Shown here in pieces: positions 1-13,555 of a stretch of 64,000 bases of DNA. Both the position numbers and the translations under genes were made by a program. The notes under the pieces were generated by a model. That model was given only the letters and a program-made list of their open reading frames with translations, was not told the DNA's origin and searched no databases. The first letter of the stretch is position 1; each line of letters starts with the position of its first letter. This stretch comes from Phytoseiulus persimilis (Eukaryota; Arthropoda; Arachnida; Mesostigmata; Phytoseiidae): assembly GCA_037576195.1 (NCBI GenBank), contig CM075101.1:25854001-25918000 (forward strand), in the 5' to 3' direction.

Positions 1-304
1 GATTCCCGAGCATCCGAGGGAATGCACATATTGGTCTTGGACTCAATCTTGAATTTCTCGAGTGAATGGGGGCTTCTCCCGCAAATCAGTGACTCTTCAG
101 AAAAAATCGAAGCGTCTTCGGGTCATGACGAGCGAAGTTCGAGGACGAACCGGAGCCTCAGAATCCGTTACATGAATGACGAAGTGCTCGCGGAGCAGCA
201 AAGCCACGGAGAACGAAAGAGTTTTCCCGAGAGCTGTCAGACCCTTTAGTGCCATGGCGAACGCGGAACGCCCCTCGGTTCTTATTCCTCTCTCGCTTGC
301 TTGC

Positions 305-320
305 TCTCTCTCTCTCTCTC
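305..320. repeat. CT microsatellite
   Basis: A short (CT)n run lies just 5' of the acceptor of the candidate exon at 371, so it may serve as part of an extended pyrimidine tract. Confidence 0.7.
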
Positions 321-370
321 CCATTCACTATCAAATACCTTGATTGATCTTTCAACTTGGACATTTTCAG

Positions 371-644
371 ACGAGATGGAAGGAATCAGGCCCCACGAGG
401 TGGCAGACGCTCTCCGCCGAGGGACGACTTCAATTACTCAAGTTTCCACCGTCGGCCCCCATCGCCCGGATCTCGGCTCCAGGATTCGAATGACCGTCGG
501 CCTCCATCGCCTGTGTCCCGGTTCCAAGATTCGGAGGACCGTCGGCCCTACGAGAGATATGGAAGTTCTCGGGGCAAAAGATATTCAACGTTCCAGGACA
601 GTTTGCCTCCTCGATTCCGCAAACTGAGAGAGAACCGTGTTTGA
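371..644 (+). CDS. Candidate terminal exon, Arg/Ser/Pro-rich protein
   Basis: A pyrimidine-containing acceptor ends at 370 and is followed by an open frame to a TGA at 642-644; the first base completes a split codon. The translation is rich in Arg, Ser, Pro and Asp and contains a roughly 15-residue imperfect tandem repeat of the form RRPPSPxSRxQDSxD, twice, then a degenerate third start (RRPYERYGSS), ending LPPRFRKLRENRV. The composition resembles RS-like tails of nuclear or RNA-associated proteins, but no family is identified. Upstream exons would lie before the window; I see no good donor in 1-300. As an alternative, a GTGTTT donor at 637 would join in phase to the acceptor at 1654, giving a longer Ser/Arg-rich protein. 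Codon-level repetition plus the splice site argue for real coding; no homology was tested. Confidence 0.42.
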
Positions 645-1654
645 GTAGGCGGTAGGCGTGTTTCCTACCGGCCAGGAACAACACTGCCGGGCGGAGCTTT
701 TACTGAGTTGAACGATATTCGCTTCGCTCTCTACCAGCGGGGTGGGGAAACGACTTCAGAGAGCGTTTGGACTCCATTTGACTTAACGAGCACAATACTT
801 TTGACAGACGTACGTACGTAAGAGCAAACACATGGAATCTAACGTAATCCAACCGATGCAGATCAGCGAATCGGGAGCGCGAAAGCGTTGTGAGCTGGTG
901 TATATCGACTGAATGCAACTGTTACCACGTATCATTACTTTATTGCTTTCTCCGACGACGACACTTTCCGTTATCGGGCCCGGCACTCGTCGCCATGTTG
1001 ATCATATACAAGAAGAGCACTGAACTATTTATGGATCTGTTGGGATCGTCGCACCTCCCCGCAGACACGAGGCACGTTAAACAGTGCGCTCACGAGACAG
1101 TAAAACTTTCCTCGCGACGACGCTCTTTTCCTCGTGCGCTCTGAACGTGATTCTCAAAACAAGCCGATCATATTTGACCGATTATCGGTTGATCATTGTT
1201 TCGCGGTGGGTGCTCAGAATCTGGAACGGTGGCGGAGGATCACCGTTTGGCATTCGCGACGAATTCCCAAAGTGGGTTTTCCTCCTCTCCTGCCTCGACC
1301 CAGGGTGCAAACTTATGAGCCTCGAAGCTGTCAATTCTGCTAGGCACCGCCTTGTCTTCGGACAGCTCTCGATTCTGTTGATGTGATGCCCTAGAGTAGC
1401 TGGACGAGGAAGCAATTGAGCAGTCATTTGTTGACGGTCGTTACGCGACACGCGCATAGGCCTCCGTAGATTGGGCAGAAAAGGACTATAGGTAAGGAGG
1501 AGTCCAGTAGTGAGATGTGGAGAGGGAGTTTACCATGAATGTTGTGGATGAAAAATCCTGCCCGTCATACACCGTTATTCCCTCATGATGTGTCCAATAA
1601 AATGTATTCCCTCGTCATTTATTTTCAAGCCACCCCGTTTTCCTTCCAACCCAG

Positions 1655-1875
1655 GATCAACTCACTTTCAGAGCAGAACGACATCTCCCTCGAGATCTGC
1701 CGCACACCCACAGTTCCCTACCGGATCGAGCGGAAGGCCCTGTTCGGTACCCGTCGTTCGATCCGCGAATGGTTACTATGGCCTGAGGCACATGGCTCCA
1801 ACCCTCCTCAAGTCTGTGGCTCGGTCGAAGCCGGAGTTGATCCGTTGTTCATCGATCGATGACCTCAATCACCAG
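1655..1875 (+). CDS. Candidate Ser/Arg/Pro-rich internal exon
   Basis: An acceptor (pyrimidine-rich, ending CCAACCCAG) precedes an open frame with composition like the exon at 371-644: Ser/Arg/Pro-rich at first (SRTTSPSRSAA), then a more globular stretch (RSKPELIRCSSIDDL). The reading frame needs a phase 1 donor, and the possible donor at 637 supplies one, so the two could belong to one gene. The 3' limit chosen here uses a weak GTCCGC donor at 1876; without it the frame runs to a stop at about 2016. No domain is recognised. This is inference from composition and phase only. Confidence 0.27.
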
Positions 1876-4626
1876 GTCCGCCTCAACGAACCGAGAGGGC
1901 TTCTTTTCCGGGGACGTTCGCTTGTTAAAATATGGAGAGCTCCTCGTGGTAGCTGCGGAGCACAACTTCGCGAACAGATTCTCCTAGGGTCGACCTCTGC
2001 AAGGTCAAACTTTTAAAACACAATATTGCAGAGACGCTTGGGTTGTTCGAGTGTCGATATCGTCGATGATTTATCCATGCATCGGCATGTGTTCTTAGGG
2101 AACATACTGTTCAGTGAAACCAGTTGCTAGAGAGGACGACCATCGAGTCTTTCGAATGGGAATCTTCTCGATCAATCGGAGGAAGCGGAACGAACGCCGA
2201 CATGCACGGCGGAACGTGCGAGCTCCGAATCTCTACGTGTCGATCAAAGTGAGCTTAGCGGCGAGAACTACCATCGGAGTTGCGCCAGAACGAGCCTTGA
2301 TTGTGTCCCTCCCCCGCCCCGCCCCCTCCCTCCAGAGGGGCCGCTAGTGAAGATGTTAGTCTGCGACCAAGCGAAACGCTAGACTGGAATCGTTGTCCGT
2401 TATTCGAGCTGATCCGCTCGGGAATTTTTTGCCGGATTCCGAAACCAATTGAGGTCGGGATCAAGGTACGGTGTAGTCGTCGACATTGTGTCGCCGAGCG
2501 ACATTCATCGATTCGTCCGGCCCCTGTCGCCCAGAAAACTTTCTGGTCGCCTGCGTGTACCGTGAAAGCTGGGTCGGTGCGGAGCCCGCGAGCGGGCTGA
2601 TGGGATCCAGGGAGTATGACCAGATTTTCCATCAGCCCGTAGTCTTTTATTTACGAGAACGATTAAGTGAGCGATATTATTCGCAGGAGACGAAATATCA
2701 ACCGCTCGGTGGCGTCCATCTGGAACGTGAAGATGTGGTCGCTCGGTCTGTGTTCCTGCAATGGGAGGTCGTCGATAAGTCAGTCAGTTAGTCGTTTAGC
2801 ACACCTACTGAAAACCCCAGTGCGCTTGCTGCCTATCAGAGCTGTGAGTATTATGATCGCTGCGATTATGGCTGACGGTTCAGCTACATAACCGTTAAGT
2901 CAGCTGGACGTCTGTCTAACCGACTCTGGTTGTCTTTCGTGAGGTTGGTTTGAGTGTAATGACCGAGCGAACGGCTGAAAAAAGAAGAGGAATCCAACCG
3001 ATGGGCAGACCAACAACACCGAGCATATAAATAATGCCGATGACTTAGGACGTGGCACACAAATAGCAACTCACAAACAGAAAGTACCTTCGCAAGTACC
3101 ATTCGCAGTAACAAATCTTTGTTATTTGTTGGCCGAGACAAAAATGGGAGAAGCTTTTCACAGAAGCTGGAGCCAGCCAGCGGATCGATGACGAGTTCTC
3201 GGTCAACGGGATCTCCGACTCGATTCTTCGCGCAGCAAGAGCAGCAGTAGCATGGGTGCGCGAGTTCATTTTCCCGCGGCGCGACCCGGTTGAGATCCGA
3301 ACTTCCAGTTCGTGAACAGGACAGGAGCGTCGAGACCGATGGAACAGGACAACGCGGTTCGACGCTGCACCGGGAGGGAGATCCTCACTCGTCTTCGATC
3401 GCGTTATGCTCACCGTAGAAGCTTCCCACGGACCGTACGCGTTCGGAAAATCGTCCCTCGGTCGTCTTGAAGATCATACGCAGCTCGGAGGGGGCTTGGC
3501 AGCTGCTATGTTCCCTGGCCGCTCACTCTCATCCTCCGTCGTCTCCGAATTGATTAGTTCAACAGACGGATGACGACTATGAAGATATTATCATCAGATG
3601 GATAAATGATTACTGGAGGATCAGATTACATGAGACGATCAGTCAGAAACCCGGCGTTACTTCGAGCAACAAACCGCAGTGGCTCGGGGTCGGCTCTCGC
3701 CGGTGCTTTGGTTGTGTGGTCGGGCGTTTGTCGGAAACGCTGTCGGTTAAGTTCACTCCAGAGCCGTGGAATCAAAATGAAAGAATCACACAGTTTTGAG
3801 CGATCACTCTGATCACGTCGTAGATAACGGTTCTGATCTAATGGAATCACCAAGTGGCCCGAGCGAGCCGTCCGACGGGCTAATCGAGGCTCGGGCACCG
3901 TGTTGATCGCTTCTCCCGATTTCAAACCGTGAACTCGAGGAGCGATGGGTCCCGCGAGGCGTTGGAGGAGTTGTCCCTTTCCGGCGTGGATCGCCAGAAA
4001 TCGCCCAGCCCGTGGAAGTAATCGCTTGAGTACGGATGGAACTCGGAAAAAACTGCCGACGATCGGGGAGCTGCTCCGGCTGATTCTCCAATATGTTGCT
4101 CCATTGACCCACATTCTGAGGTATCATGGAAAGTATCAGATGTCCCATCCGTGTGATCCATCAGGTTGCTGGGCATGCATGGCGCGGCTCAGGGACTTTG
4201 ATGACAACTCATCATGGCGATCCGGACACGAGCGTCCGCAGATGAGCCGCGCATTGTCACCACAGTCAATCTTCTGTGGAGCCTCTAATTGTCCATCGGT
4301 GCGGCTTTCATGTCAATCGCGAAGATGCTGTGCGAGTCCTCACCAAAAAGGAATCAGGAAACGACGCCAGTCCATCGATCTCTCCCGCGGTCGAGGAGAT
4401 TCCAACTGGAGAAGTTGGACAACAAGACCACGATCGGAGTCAAGTGCTACGTTCGCCAGCGAAGATCATCACAGTGTTCCTCGTGACCTCTTTTCAACGA
4501 TTGCAACATCTATAGCAAATCATTTGAGTTCATACCATCTTCGACCATCTTCTTCTGGAAACGATTCAAGCTTCGGTTCCTAAAGGCTTTCCCCTCTCGG
4601 CGCGGTCCCGAGCAGCGCGACGCAAC

Positions 4627-4656
4627 GACGACGACGACGACGACAACAACAACAAC
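4627..4656. repeat. GAC/CAA trinucleotide microsatellite
   Basis: A run of CGA/GAC triplets passes directly into CAA triplets. It lies in non-coding DNA as far as can be seen. Confidence 0.75.
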
Positions 4657-4808
4657 GATTGTCTCCAATGTCGATGAGTGATCGCACACACAGAGACCGA
4701 GCAGCCATCAGCCGCTTAGCGTAACGATGAAGGTTCTGTCGATTCAATCGCTCTTGCGGACCCGACGTTTTTGTGAGCAGCGACCGTGATTCCTATACGG
4801 AATGACAG

Positions 4809-4832
4809 CATCCATCCATCCATCCATCTATC
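4809..4832. repeat. CATC tetranucleotide microsatellite
   Basis: Several consecutive CATC units, decaying into TCATTCATCCGT-like variants downstream. Similar short tetranucleotide runs (CAGT/CGGT, CGGA) recur through the first 39 kb, for example near 29070 and 36300. Confidence 0.65.
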
Positions 4833-7800
4833 TTTCATTCATCCGTCTGTCCGTTCATCTATTTCCATTTCTCCCTCCGTTCCTCCCGGAATCCGGGTCT
4901 ATTCCCTCAGTGACCGACTGGCGGCAGCGGCGCGGCGGTGGAACCATTCGGTATCATATTTTTATTCCATCGCTCTGTTTTATATCACTGATACTTTCCG
5001 AACGGGGATGCGAAACGGGTGAAACCGGCTTTGTGTCCTGCACACCTCGGGTTCAGAATCCACGTTCAGTGAAAATCAAAGAGAAAATCGAAGTTCGAGA
5101 TAACTCGATGAGATGCATCCCGGAGATTACGATCCACCTGAAAGAGTGACTCGCAAAAGGGCGAATGTTGCGTTCCGGATGGCCACGTGTACCTTAGCTC
5201 TAATTGCCCTGAATAAACTCACGAGTTGATTTCTGACGGCTCATTTCTGCGTTGGTTTCGAGTTTGCTTGGCCGACGCTAGCCAGCCAGCGAGCAATCTG
5301 ACCACTCATTGGGGCTTTGACGGCTATTGTTCGATGACCAAACAAAATGCGGTCGCTCGGAGTGTCATCGAACCTTGTGTTTCGTTTGAGTTTTTCTTCG
5401 TCTTACTTCTTTCTCACTTCGGCTCGTACGGGGCCCGCCGACATGGCGGCGATGCCTCCATCGACACCTGACGCAGCGACTGCACCACGACAAGCGCATT
5501 CATCGGCCTCCTCAACTCGGAACGAGCGGTTAACTCTTTTCGTGCTCTTCCTCCATTGCGTTGTTCGGTCGGATCGTTCTGCAGATTTTCTGGCGCGTCG
5601 TCAGATCAATCCGCCCCCAGCACAACTGATCTTAAAGATCATTAATTCGAGTCGTAATCCGTCGCTTGGGTTCTATACTCCGCTCGTTCTCAGTTTTCAC
5701 CGCTTTCGATCTTCCTCCAGAAGACCTTCTCAATCGATCGATCGATCAGTGCAACCATCAATCAGTCGGTCGGTCATCAACCAATGCACCCAGCGAGAGA
5801 AAAAAATAGAACCAGAGAGTTTTTCATTCGTATACGCCGCAAGATACGTCAAGAACGCTCGAAGCCGACCCTCCGGACGCGAGCTCGGACGACAACTCGG
5901 ATCTAAATACATATTTCTGAATTGTCGAGCGGAAATTTTCTGTTCCGATCATCGCCCGACGTTGGAGCTCCGACCCGCCGCTCAGTTCCCACTCCGAGAG
6001 AGCTCCCGATCCATCTCCCCGGTCAGATGTCGGAGATTCAGGCTCAAGGCACCACGGGCCTATCTCAAATGACTGTTGGAGAACGCCGCAGGGGACACTT
6101 GATCCTGGACTCTCAATCTCGAACCTATCCGTGGATCCAGTATATTCCGTCTCCGAAGCCTCCGAGTAGAGCTGTCCGTGGCGTGAATACCCTCTAACCC
6201 GACCTGTGCGCAAGAGCTCTTTCGGTGCGGCAACGTGTCCGCTTCCCCTTGCACATGTGCCTGCGATGTGTGCTCGTTGCCTTCAAACATCGCGTGGCGC
6301 GCATCCCTTCCTCACGCTGACCTCAGGTCTTTCGGTCGTTCAGTCAACCCGAAATCTGTTTTCTCCAGGAATTCGTCGCGAGGGGACAGATGCTTTCGCA
6401 TAACCTGGATCGAAGAGGTGATAATTATTTATTGAGATGCCACCACGGGAACATCTCGGAAGAGCGGACGATTTTCGGCACTGCACCCGTCTCCCCGTGG
6501 CTGGGAGTCCCGACACTTGCGCCATGGACGCCACACCTCTCGAGTTGCTCTCTCGAGAGGGACTGTGATTGTCGGCCACGCGGCGGGGCGGAAAAGGTTC
6601 GTTGCAGACCGGGAAGACTTCTTAATCCAATAAGAAGAGCTCTGATGGATGGACAGGCGGCGGCGGTCGTTTTTCACGAAGCGGTCCGAGCTCATAAAAC
6701 TCAATGACTTCAATCATTGATATTATCCCTTCGTGTCTCCCCATTTTTCGCTCCGTACATGGGCTCCCGATAAATCGAGAACATGTTTAGGTGAAATGAT
6801 GTTAGAGTGGCCAAATTAATAACTTGCCTCCTCTTCGCTTTGAAAAATGTCCCCAACGGGTATTGACTCTCATTTGGTGCCGTGATGGCGCGCTCCTCCG
6901 AAGTGTACCTGGGTGTCGTTCGCCCGAAATCGTCCAACACCAAATGAGCTGGAGCTCCTTTGAGTGGAAATTATGGCTGAGTGCGCGTCAGAGAAGCCTG
7001 GAGCGGTTAGGTTTGGTGGAGAGCTACGTTTGCGTTGGTGTGCGGTACGCGCCGACATTCAATTGAGCTGTGCGGCCCGAGACGCGCGTTCTAAGCAGAA
7101 CGATGTTCTGAAGTCGGCGTCGGCTGTAATTATGTCAAAAGTCCCAATCGATTCGTCGGCTGCCTCACGTAACCAATTTCTCATCTTCTGGGGCCGACGG
7201 CGTCCGAGCCACAGGTCTCATATTTCAGAGCGTATCTTGCCGGGGTTACCGATCAACCCAGAGGAGGCGAGTTCTCGTTCACACTCCTGGACTCTCGATG
7301 CGGGGCCCGAGCTCGCCTTCCAAGATTCTCCGGCCGAAGCGAGCAGGACCTCTCCTCAGGGAGCATCAGCACTTACAAAATCGGCTCTGCCACGGCTTCG
7401 ACATCGGTGGAGGAATACCATCCCCGGCCACTCATAATGAAGGGGACCCAATTACAAGAACACAACGATGCAATGATAACGGAATAGTTGCGTCGAACTA
7501 CGACCAAGCGAACGGAGGTGGAATGAGTCGCAGGAGAAAGAGAAACGATCGACTTTTCTGCGAGAATAGTCCACGACGCCTATCTTAACCAATTCACTCC
7601 GATTGGTCAGCGCAGATGCGTTCCCAACTGCCGAACCGGTCGCAATTTTTTTTGTTTGACTCATGACGGATGTTATCAGAAATTGATTCCGATCATCTAT
7701 CCCAGTATGATTTTCAGCAGACTTCGAGTGCGACCTCACCCGTGGATGACCTCTTTGTGTCAGGGGCGGGCTCTCCAGGTACCGACCACAGTTTTTTGAG

Positions 7801-10800
7801 GGAAGTGGCCCACGAAAAGATCCGCTCCGGATCGGCAATCACCGGACTCTTATTCATGCTGCGTCTTCGTTGCCCCACACACGGGTTGAAAACCCTCCAA
7901 TTGAAGAAAAAAACTGGATCTAGGGAGTCCTCGTGGACGAAACCCAGCACCAGGAGGACGGTACCGCGTGGTCACACGTTCGGGCTGGTCGAACTTTCGG
8001 CTGGATTGGAAATCGCACTCCATCTCCCACGACTGGAGCGAGGAACGATACCGCTCGAGGAGCGTATTCGATGCTATTTCGAGTTTTGGAATGGGACGGC
8101 CCTCATTGGGGACCCGATCGAATGGTGGTGACCCGCACTAATACAACCTCGCTTTCGGAGGCAATTAGGGTGAAATTACGATCGACTACGGCAGCACCAC
8201 TTATCCATCATAACATACACCTTAATGTTTATCTTGGATGCGGATCGACATTTCTAAGTAGAGACGCAGAACGGCGGCGGCTGCCGCCGCGGCATCAGAA
8301 ACGGCCGCTGTGGCAACTTCTTCAGCATCAGAGCGATAACCTCCGTTGTCCGTTTCTCCGTGCGTCCGGACAAACGCCCAATCTCTCGCGTTTGCTCCCG
8401 AACGAGTGAGCGACAGACCGTTCGGCAGTTCACCGTTCGCTCGCATGCCTGCCTGGAATCTTGTCAGCCCGCCCGCTTTCTTCGTTTTCTGCGAATTAAT
8501 CGCTGAGATCACAACTTACAATACGTGCCATTATGAGAGGTTACTGCTCTGACGGACTTTTTTATGATCTCATCGCCATTCTCTTCGAGACGCAACCGAC
8601 GGAAGACTGGTGGTGGTATTCTCCCGACTAGGACTCTGTCGTCAGAGCGGTCGGGTCGGGATTTTCGGGTCGCGCAGTCCCTCACTGTCATTGTTTTCCT
8701 CCGCAAGCCATCTCCTGAAAACATCACCATCCTTGCCCGGGACTCGAGAAGTGCGTTGACAGCGGTACAGCGGGGTATTTGCTCCCCTCGTCGCTGGTCA
8801 TGGTACGCTCGCTCGAGTGGTCGTCCAAAGGAGTGGAACGTCCCCCCGAGTCAGCCGCGGCCATGTTTTATGGAATGATTTTTATTGCTCGGAAAGCTTG
8901 TGACCATCAGTTCTGAGCGGAGATATGCCGAGCTGTTCCTTCGATTCGACGCTGCCATCAATCCACCGGTGGCCACAGTACTTATCCGCTAGGTCAGTCA
9001 GTAAGTCGGCGCGAGTCGGTCGAAGTGCCGCCAGAAGCGGTCGGTCCGTCACTTGGTCAGTTACCACTGCGAGCAAGCCGGCGGCTCGGCCAGTTAGCTC
9101 GCCAACGACACGGGCGGGTCACGTTCGAACGTCCACTCGAGCAGTTATATTTATTCACTTGATCGTTATTGGAGCCGTTTCGATTCGGTCTTTGTGATAC
9201 CTGCGGAAAATTTCGCTTCCCCAACCGGCGACTTGTTAGTTGCTGAAGCCGGGGAATCCGAAGCAGCGAGAGAACGATTTCCCAGAAGAGTTCATTCCAA
9301 ACAAAATGATAATGATAGAAAAGCTTCTTGGACCGTCGAAGAGACACGATTCCTTTCTTCTCATCCGAGCATGGCAGCGAGCAGAGCCATTGTTTCAAGT
9401 GGTGTGATCCTTTTAGAAATTTTGAATGAGCTCAATTTTCTCTTCGGTCCCGAGCAGCCCTTTTACGGCTTCTTGAGGGGAGAAAGAATCGAATCGCGGG
9501 CCATGATTCGCGGATCGTGGTCGGTGTCAGCGTTCACTCGTGGGCCTTCCAGCACGGTCGACGCCATGAACAAGAAGATGCAGTAGCTCAGCGTGGGGGT
9601 GGGATGCACGATGTAAAGTCTCGAGTTATGTCTCAACAGCATCCTCGGAAGGGAAGCAACAAGTCCCTGGGGCTTTCCTGTTGACATGAAGGCTGCTGTG
9701 ACATGAACGCGAAAGAGTCTCAAGATCGCGAGCATCGGTCATAACGCAGGTTTTCGATAACTCGGGAAAATGTGAGGCTTCCATAATGCGTATTCCTTTC
9801 CAACGTTCGTGGAGGAGGGGATGTGACACGGAGGGAGGGGGTGTTCCGTCAGTGCTTCTCTGTGGCTACAAAGACAGGGCTTGGCCTTGGACTCTGAACG
9901 ACTGACTGCGCCACCGGGGAGATGTCGTTCGAGGAAGAACAGAAATACAGGAATAAACCTAAGTGATCGCGACTCCTGAATGTGTCCTGGAGAGCCGAGA
10001 TCCCTCAGAACTGATGAGTCAGTAGTATTTTGAAGGAACCCCATTGACCGTACATAATAGCCAGAATCGTCTGGAGTTTTTCTCGAGGGTGTGCTCCTGA
10101 ATCGCGTAAGAAGGAGTTCCTCCTCGGCTCCCAGGCACCCATATCAGATCAACCCGAATCCGCGTTAAGGCACAGAGACAACTCTCGCACGCCGATCGAA
10201 TCTTTCCTCTGGCCGAATCCCATCGTGATCCCAAGGGCTCGTCACCTCAATCCAGATCGTCACGGATGCGAGAGGGACGCGCCTGCAAATCGCAAGCTGA
10301 CAATACACATGTCTCCACCATTAGTCGAAGCAGGTTTCTCGGGAAGCAAGCTCCACAGTCTGAGCTCCGCAGCTATTGTAGAGAAGGGTAACTTCTGTAG
10401 AAAGCCGTTTCGCCGCCCAACGAAACTATTGAATTTACGCCGTACCTGCTCCAGATATCTACTCTGTCATCCCAAGGAATGATCGAAGCGCACGGAGCTT
10501 GAACCGGCCAGGATAACGGAATGACGAAATTCCTCCGAAAATTGCACCAAAAAAAAGTACAAAGCAAATCGAGCGAAGGAAAAGAATTTGACAAGATTGG
10601 ATCGAGGAGCTTCATTCGAACTGTTTTCACTTCGATGTCAGAAGGTTCTCGAATCATCCGACTATTTTTTGTTCTCCATTCCGACCGTGCATGAATTTTC
10701 CGTTGTTTCTCGGTCAGCTTTCGCAGCCGTCGCGCAGGGAGCGCGGCGGAAAAGTTTGTCGAATATTTTTTTTTGTCGCCATCACTGTCCCAGAAGCGTC

Positions 10801-13438
10801 GTCATCGCTGACCGCTGTTGCTGTTGTCGTCGCTGTCATTGCGAGAGACAGGATAAGAGCGCGAATCTTTGCTTGTCTTCTCGGTCGGCGGCGGCAGCAG
10901 TGGGCTTTTTTATTCCTGCTTTGATCGAGCAACTGGGCCTGGGTCGCGGCCAAGCGACCTACATCGAGACCTCCGTTCGCTCATCTCGTTTCTCAATTCT
11001 AGCCAGATCGGGGAATCCCGAGCAGCGCGCATCGACGCGTCGCCGTTAGAAGTCATCGATTCCTTCTGATGCTGGCGCATACTGATCAATCAGCGACCCT
11101 CTGACGGGGGCGCGTCGCCGGTGTATTCACGTCCAGTGCCGCGCTCGTGGCCGTCGGTCGCATCCGAAGGAATCATCAGAACGTCGCCAGTGTCCAGATG
11201 CGATGTCTTTGGCTGTAGGGGGAGGGGATGGGGGGAGGGGATGATCCCCGCTCTCGGAAGCAAGAAAGGGAAACCTCACTATCTTGCGCGGGGGATAGTC
11301 GGGTCTTGGACCTGAATTTAACAGTTTGGGCTCCCTTCTGCTCATCGGCGGCGACTTGAAAAGACAATCTCTTCTCATTGATACTTTTGCTGCAACGTTC
11401 GTGAATGAGAGCTTCATCATAAATCATCGTCGGAAGCCTTTACCTGCGCTTTTGAAATCCATCTTCTGAATTCTCCGATGACATATTGGGTGAACTGGAT
11501 GCGCGGCGCCCGAATGTTTCGCTTCAGAAGAAACCCAACCGGGACACGAATCCAGAAATCGAAGTGGAATGAATCAATCGCAACACTTTCCGGCTCCATG
11601 GCAATTAGTAATTAAGACTGATTTTGGTTTGTTGTTCACCGGTACGAATCTTTCCACTCCATCGCAGTGTTTACGGAGCCGCTCCGAGTTCCGACCAGCG
11701 TCTTTTTTTTTTTTTTATCGAATTATATCTAGCTGTCGAGCAGGTCGCAGCAAGACTCGTTTCTGAGTGGGATCTACGATATGTATTCGAGGTCCCGATC
11801 AGCGGTTAACGAACCTTGCGAGGGACAGCTGATTGTGCGAGAATGTGCCGGCCATCAAGGAGATCGAACTTACCGGTAGAAAAGGAGACCGCTTAAGAAT
11901 ACATCGAAAAGGACTCCCTCCCCGGAGTTCATGACTTAATGCGCTCACATTTTTTCGGGGCGAAGAGATGCTGGAAGTATCGGACGGCCAGTCAGACGGT
12001 GAGAGGAACTTGTTGTTTGCTCAATAGGGAGGCGCTGGTAAGGGCAATGATTTGTTTTCGCGCAATAAATTCTGAGGGGCGATGGAACATTATCACCGCT
12101 TTCTGAGTCTACTTTTGTTGTACTTGCCTCGAATTTTCGTCTTCGTTTAAATTGAGGGTAACTGTGTCATGAACGATAACAGCCCGCCAGGTTTCCAGCC
12201 ACCGGCAGGACTCGGTGTCTGTTACGGGCCAATTACAGAGCTGTCGATTGAATAACCGCGACCACTGACAAATGAGTTGCGTAATCTGCGCCGAGTCTCT
12301 CCGAAGCAAGGCGTTATTCTCCGCGGAGCGAGTGACTGATTCGCGTAGTTAGAGCCGGCACTTGAAGTTGAGCACCCGTTCGTCGTCGCGAGAGCGTCCT
12401 GGAAACATGGAGGTTCGTTTGCGGGTTTCGGGACCCGGAATGGAAAACCAGGATGAAGCAAGGTTCTTCGGGAACACTATCTCCCAACCTCTCCAACAAT
12501 CGACACCTGCTTGAAAGTCAAAGTTCAGCAAGCCAGGTGTCAGGGCAGAAATCGCCAAGACTGGTCGTGGAAGAGGAACTGATTTTGCAGCCACTACCAG
12601 AACACGGGCATTAACGCGCAGTTTCTGGAGTCCCACCCTTCGAGTTGGAATTATTTAATTGGATCCGTCATCCGATAATAACGGTCGGCGCGTCGGAAAC
12701 AGCAGGGTTGATGACCCAGAAGGTCACTTTTCCTTCGTCTTCCATTCTGAGCGGCTGATACGTGGACTCCGCGTGCTGATACTTCACACAACCAGTTAAG
12801 TAGCATCTATGCCTGCCCGGTCGCCAGCGTCCATGCCGCTCCGTCAGTGCATCGGTGAGGATCGCAGACGACTGCTTTATGTAATTATTTCTAAAGCCCT
12901 GGCGATCGGAAAAGACTGAGATTGGGGTCACGAGCTAACGGGTACCGGAATCCGGTTGGTCTTCGGAGGATCTCGCCCGGAATAATAATAACGAATCTCA
13001 CTTCTGACATAAATGGCCGACATAAAGTATCTCAATTTCAGCTTCACGTCGCCCGAGTTCAAGCGACTTTCGAGCATTGGCTCCGCGAGCAGGAGGTTTT
13101 CAGTGATGAAGCGACGACCGAATCACCGCCGAGCCAGCGGTTCACTCTTTGAGTACCTCATCCGTATTTCATCTGGTCAGTCGTAAGCGGGTCAGAAGCC
13201 TTTCTTCTGCAAAGCCGAACGGACGGAGGAGCGATCGAATCGAAGGGCCGACCGGACGGACACGGTGTTCGTCCACTTGCCGGAGTGGTCACTGTACTCT
13301 TTAATACGCGACTAATTGTATCTATGGCGTCTCCGCGGCGCTGGGTCATCAACAAATGATCCGCGGACTTGTACTATACATGTAACGATAGGAGCGGCCG
13401 GCAGGAATTCCCTCGGTACCTGCGACTTTTTCTCACAG

Positions 13439-13555
13439 AGTTTTTCCGTGCGAATCCCCGAGATTCGCAATTTTCGCCTACAACACGCGCAACAACCGAT
13501 CAATGGGCTTTGATCGATCGTAAAACACAAATCCCATCCGAAGTCTTCGGGATTG
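13439..13555 (+). CDS. Candidate internal coding exon, unknown protein
   Basis: The segment is bounded by a strong acceptor (GCGACTTTTTCTCACAG, ending at 13438) and a consensus GTAAGT donor at 13556. Of the three frames only one is open throughout. It begins two bases into a codon and ends one base into the next, so the exon is phase 1 to 1 and 117 nt long. The 38 whole codons give a hydrophilic peptide starting FFRANPRDSQF and ending SEVFGI. No family is recognised. The pairing of two strong sites with a single open frame is better support than most open frames in this region have, but no neighbouring exon could be joined to it with confidence. Confidence 0.38.

Larger units (their letters stand above)
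1879..13438. other. No supportable gene
   Basis: Open frames of 60 to 210 codons occur in all six frames here (for example 3945-4583 and 6964-7437 on the + strand, 3922-4176 on the minus strand). They overlap one another, lack paired splice signals and show no domain I recognise, as expected by chance at about 50% GC. The stretch contains simple repeats (GAC/AAC near 4630, CATC near 4809) and GC-rich islands, for example around 2305-2340. It may be intergenic or a long intron of a gene whose exons I did not recognise. Confidence 0.5.

Noticed and set aside
3945..4583. 212-codon open frame as a gene
   Set aside because: Rich in Arg, Ser and Cys, no domain, overlapping frames of similar length on both strands, no splice support.
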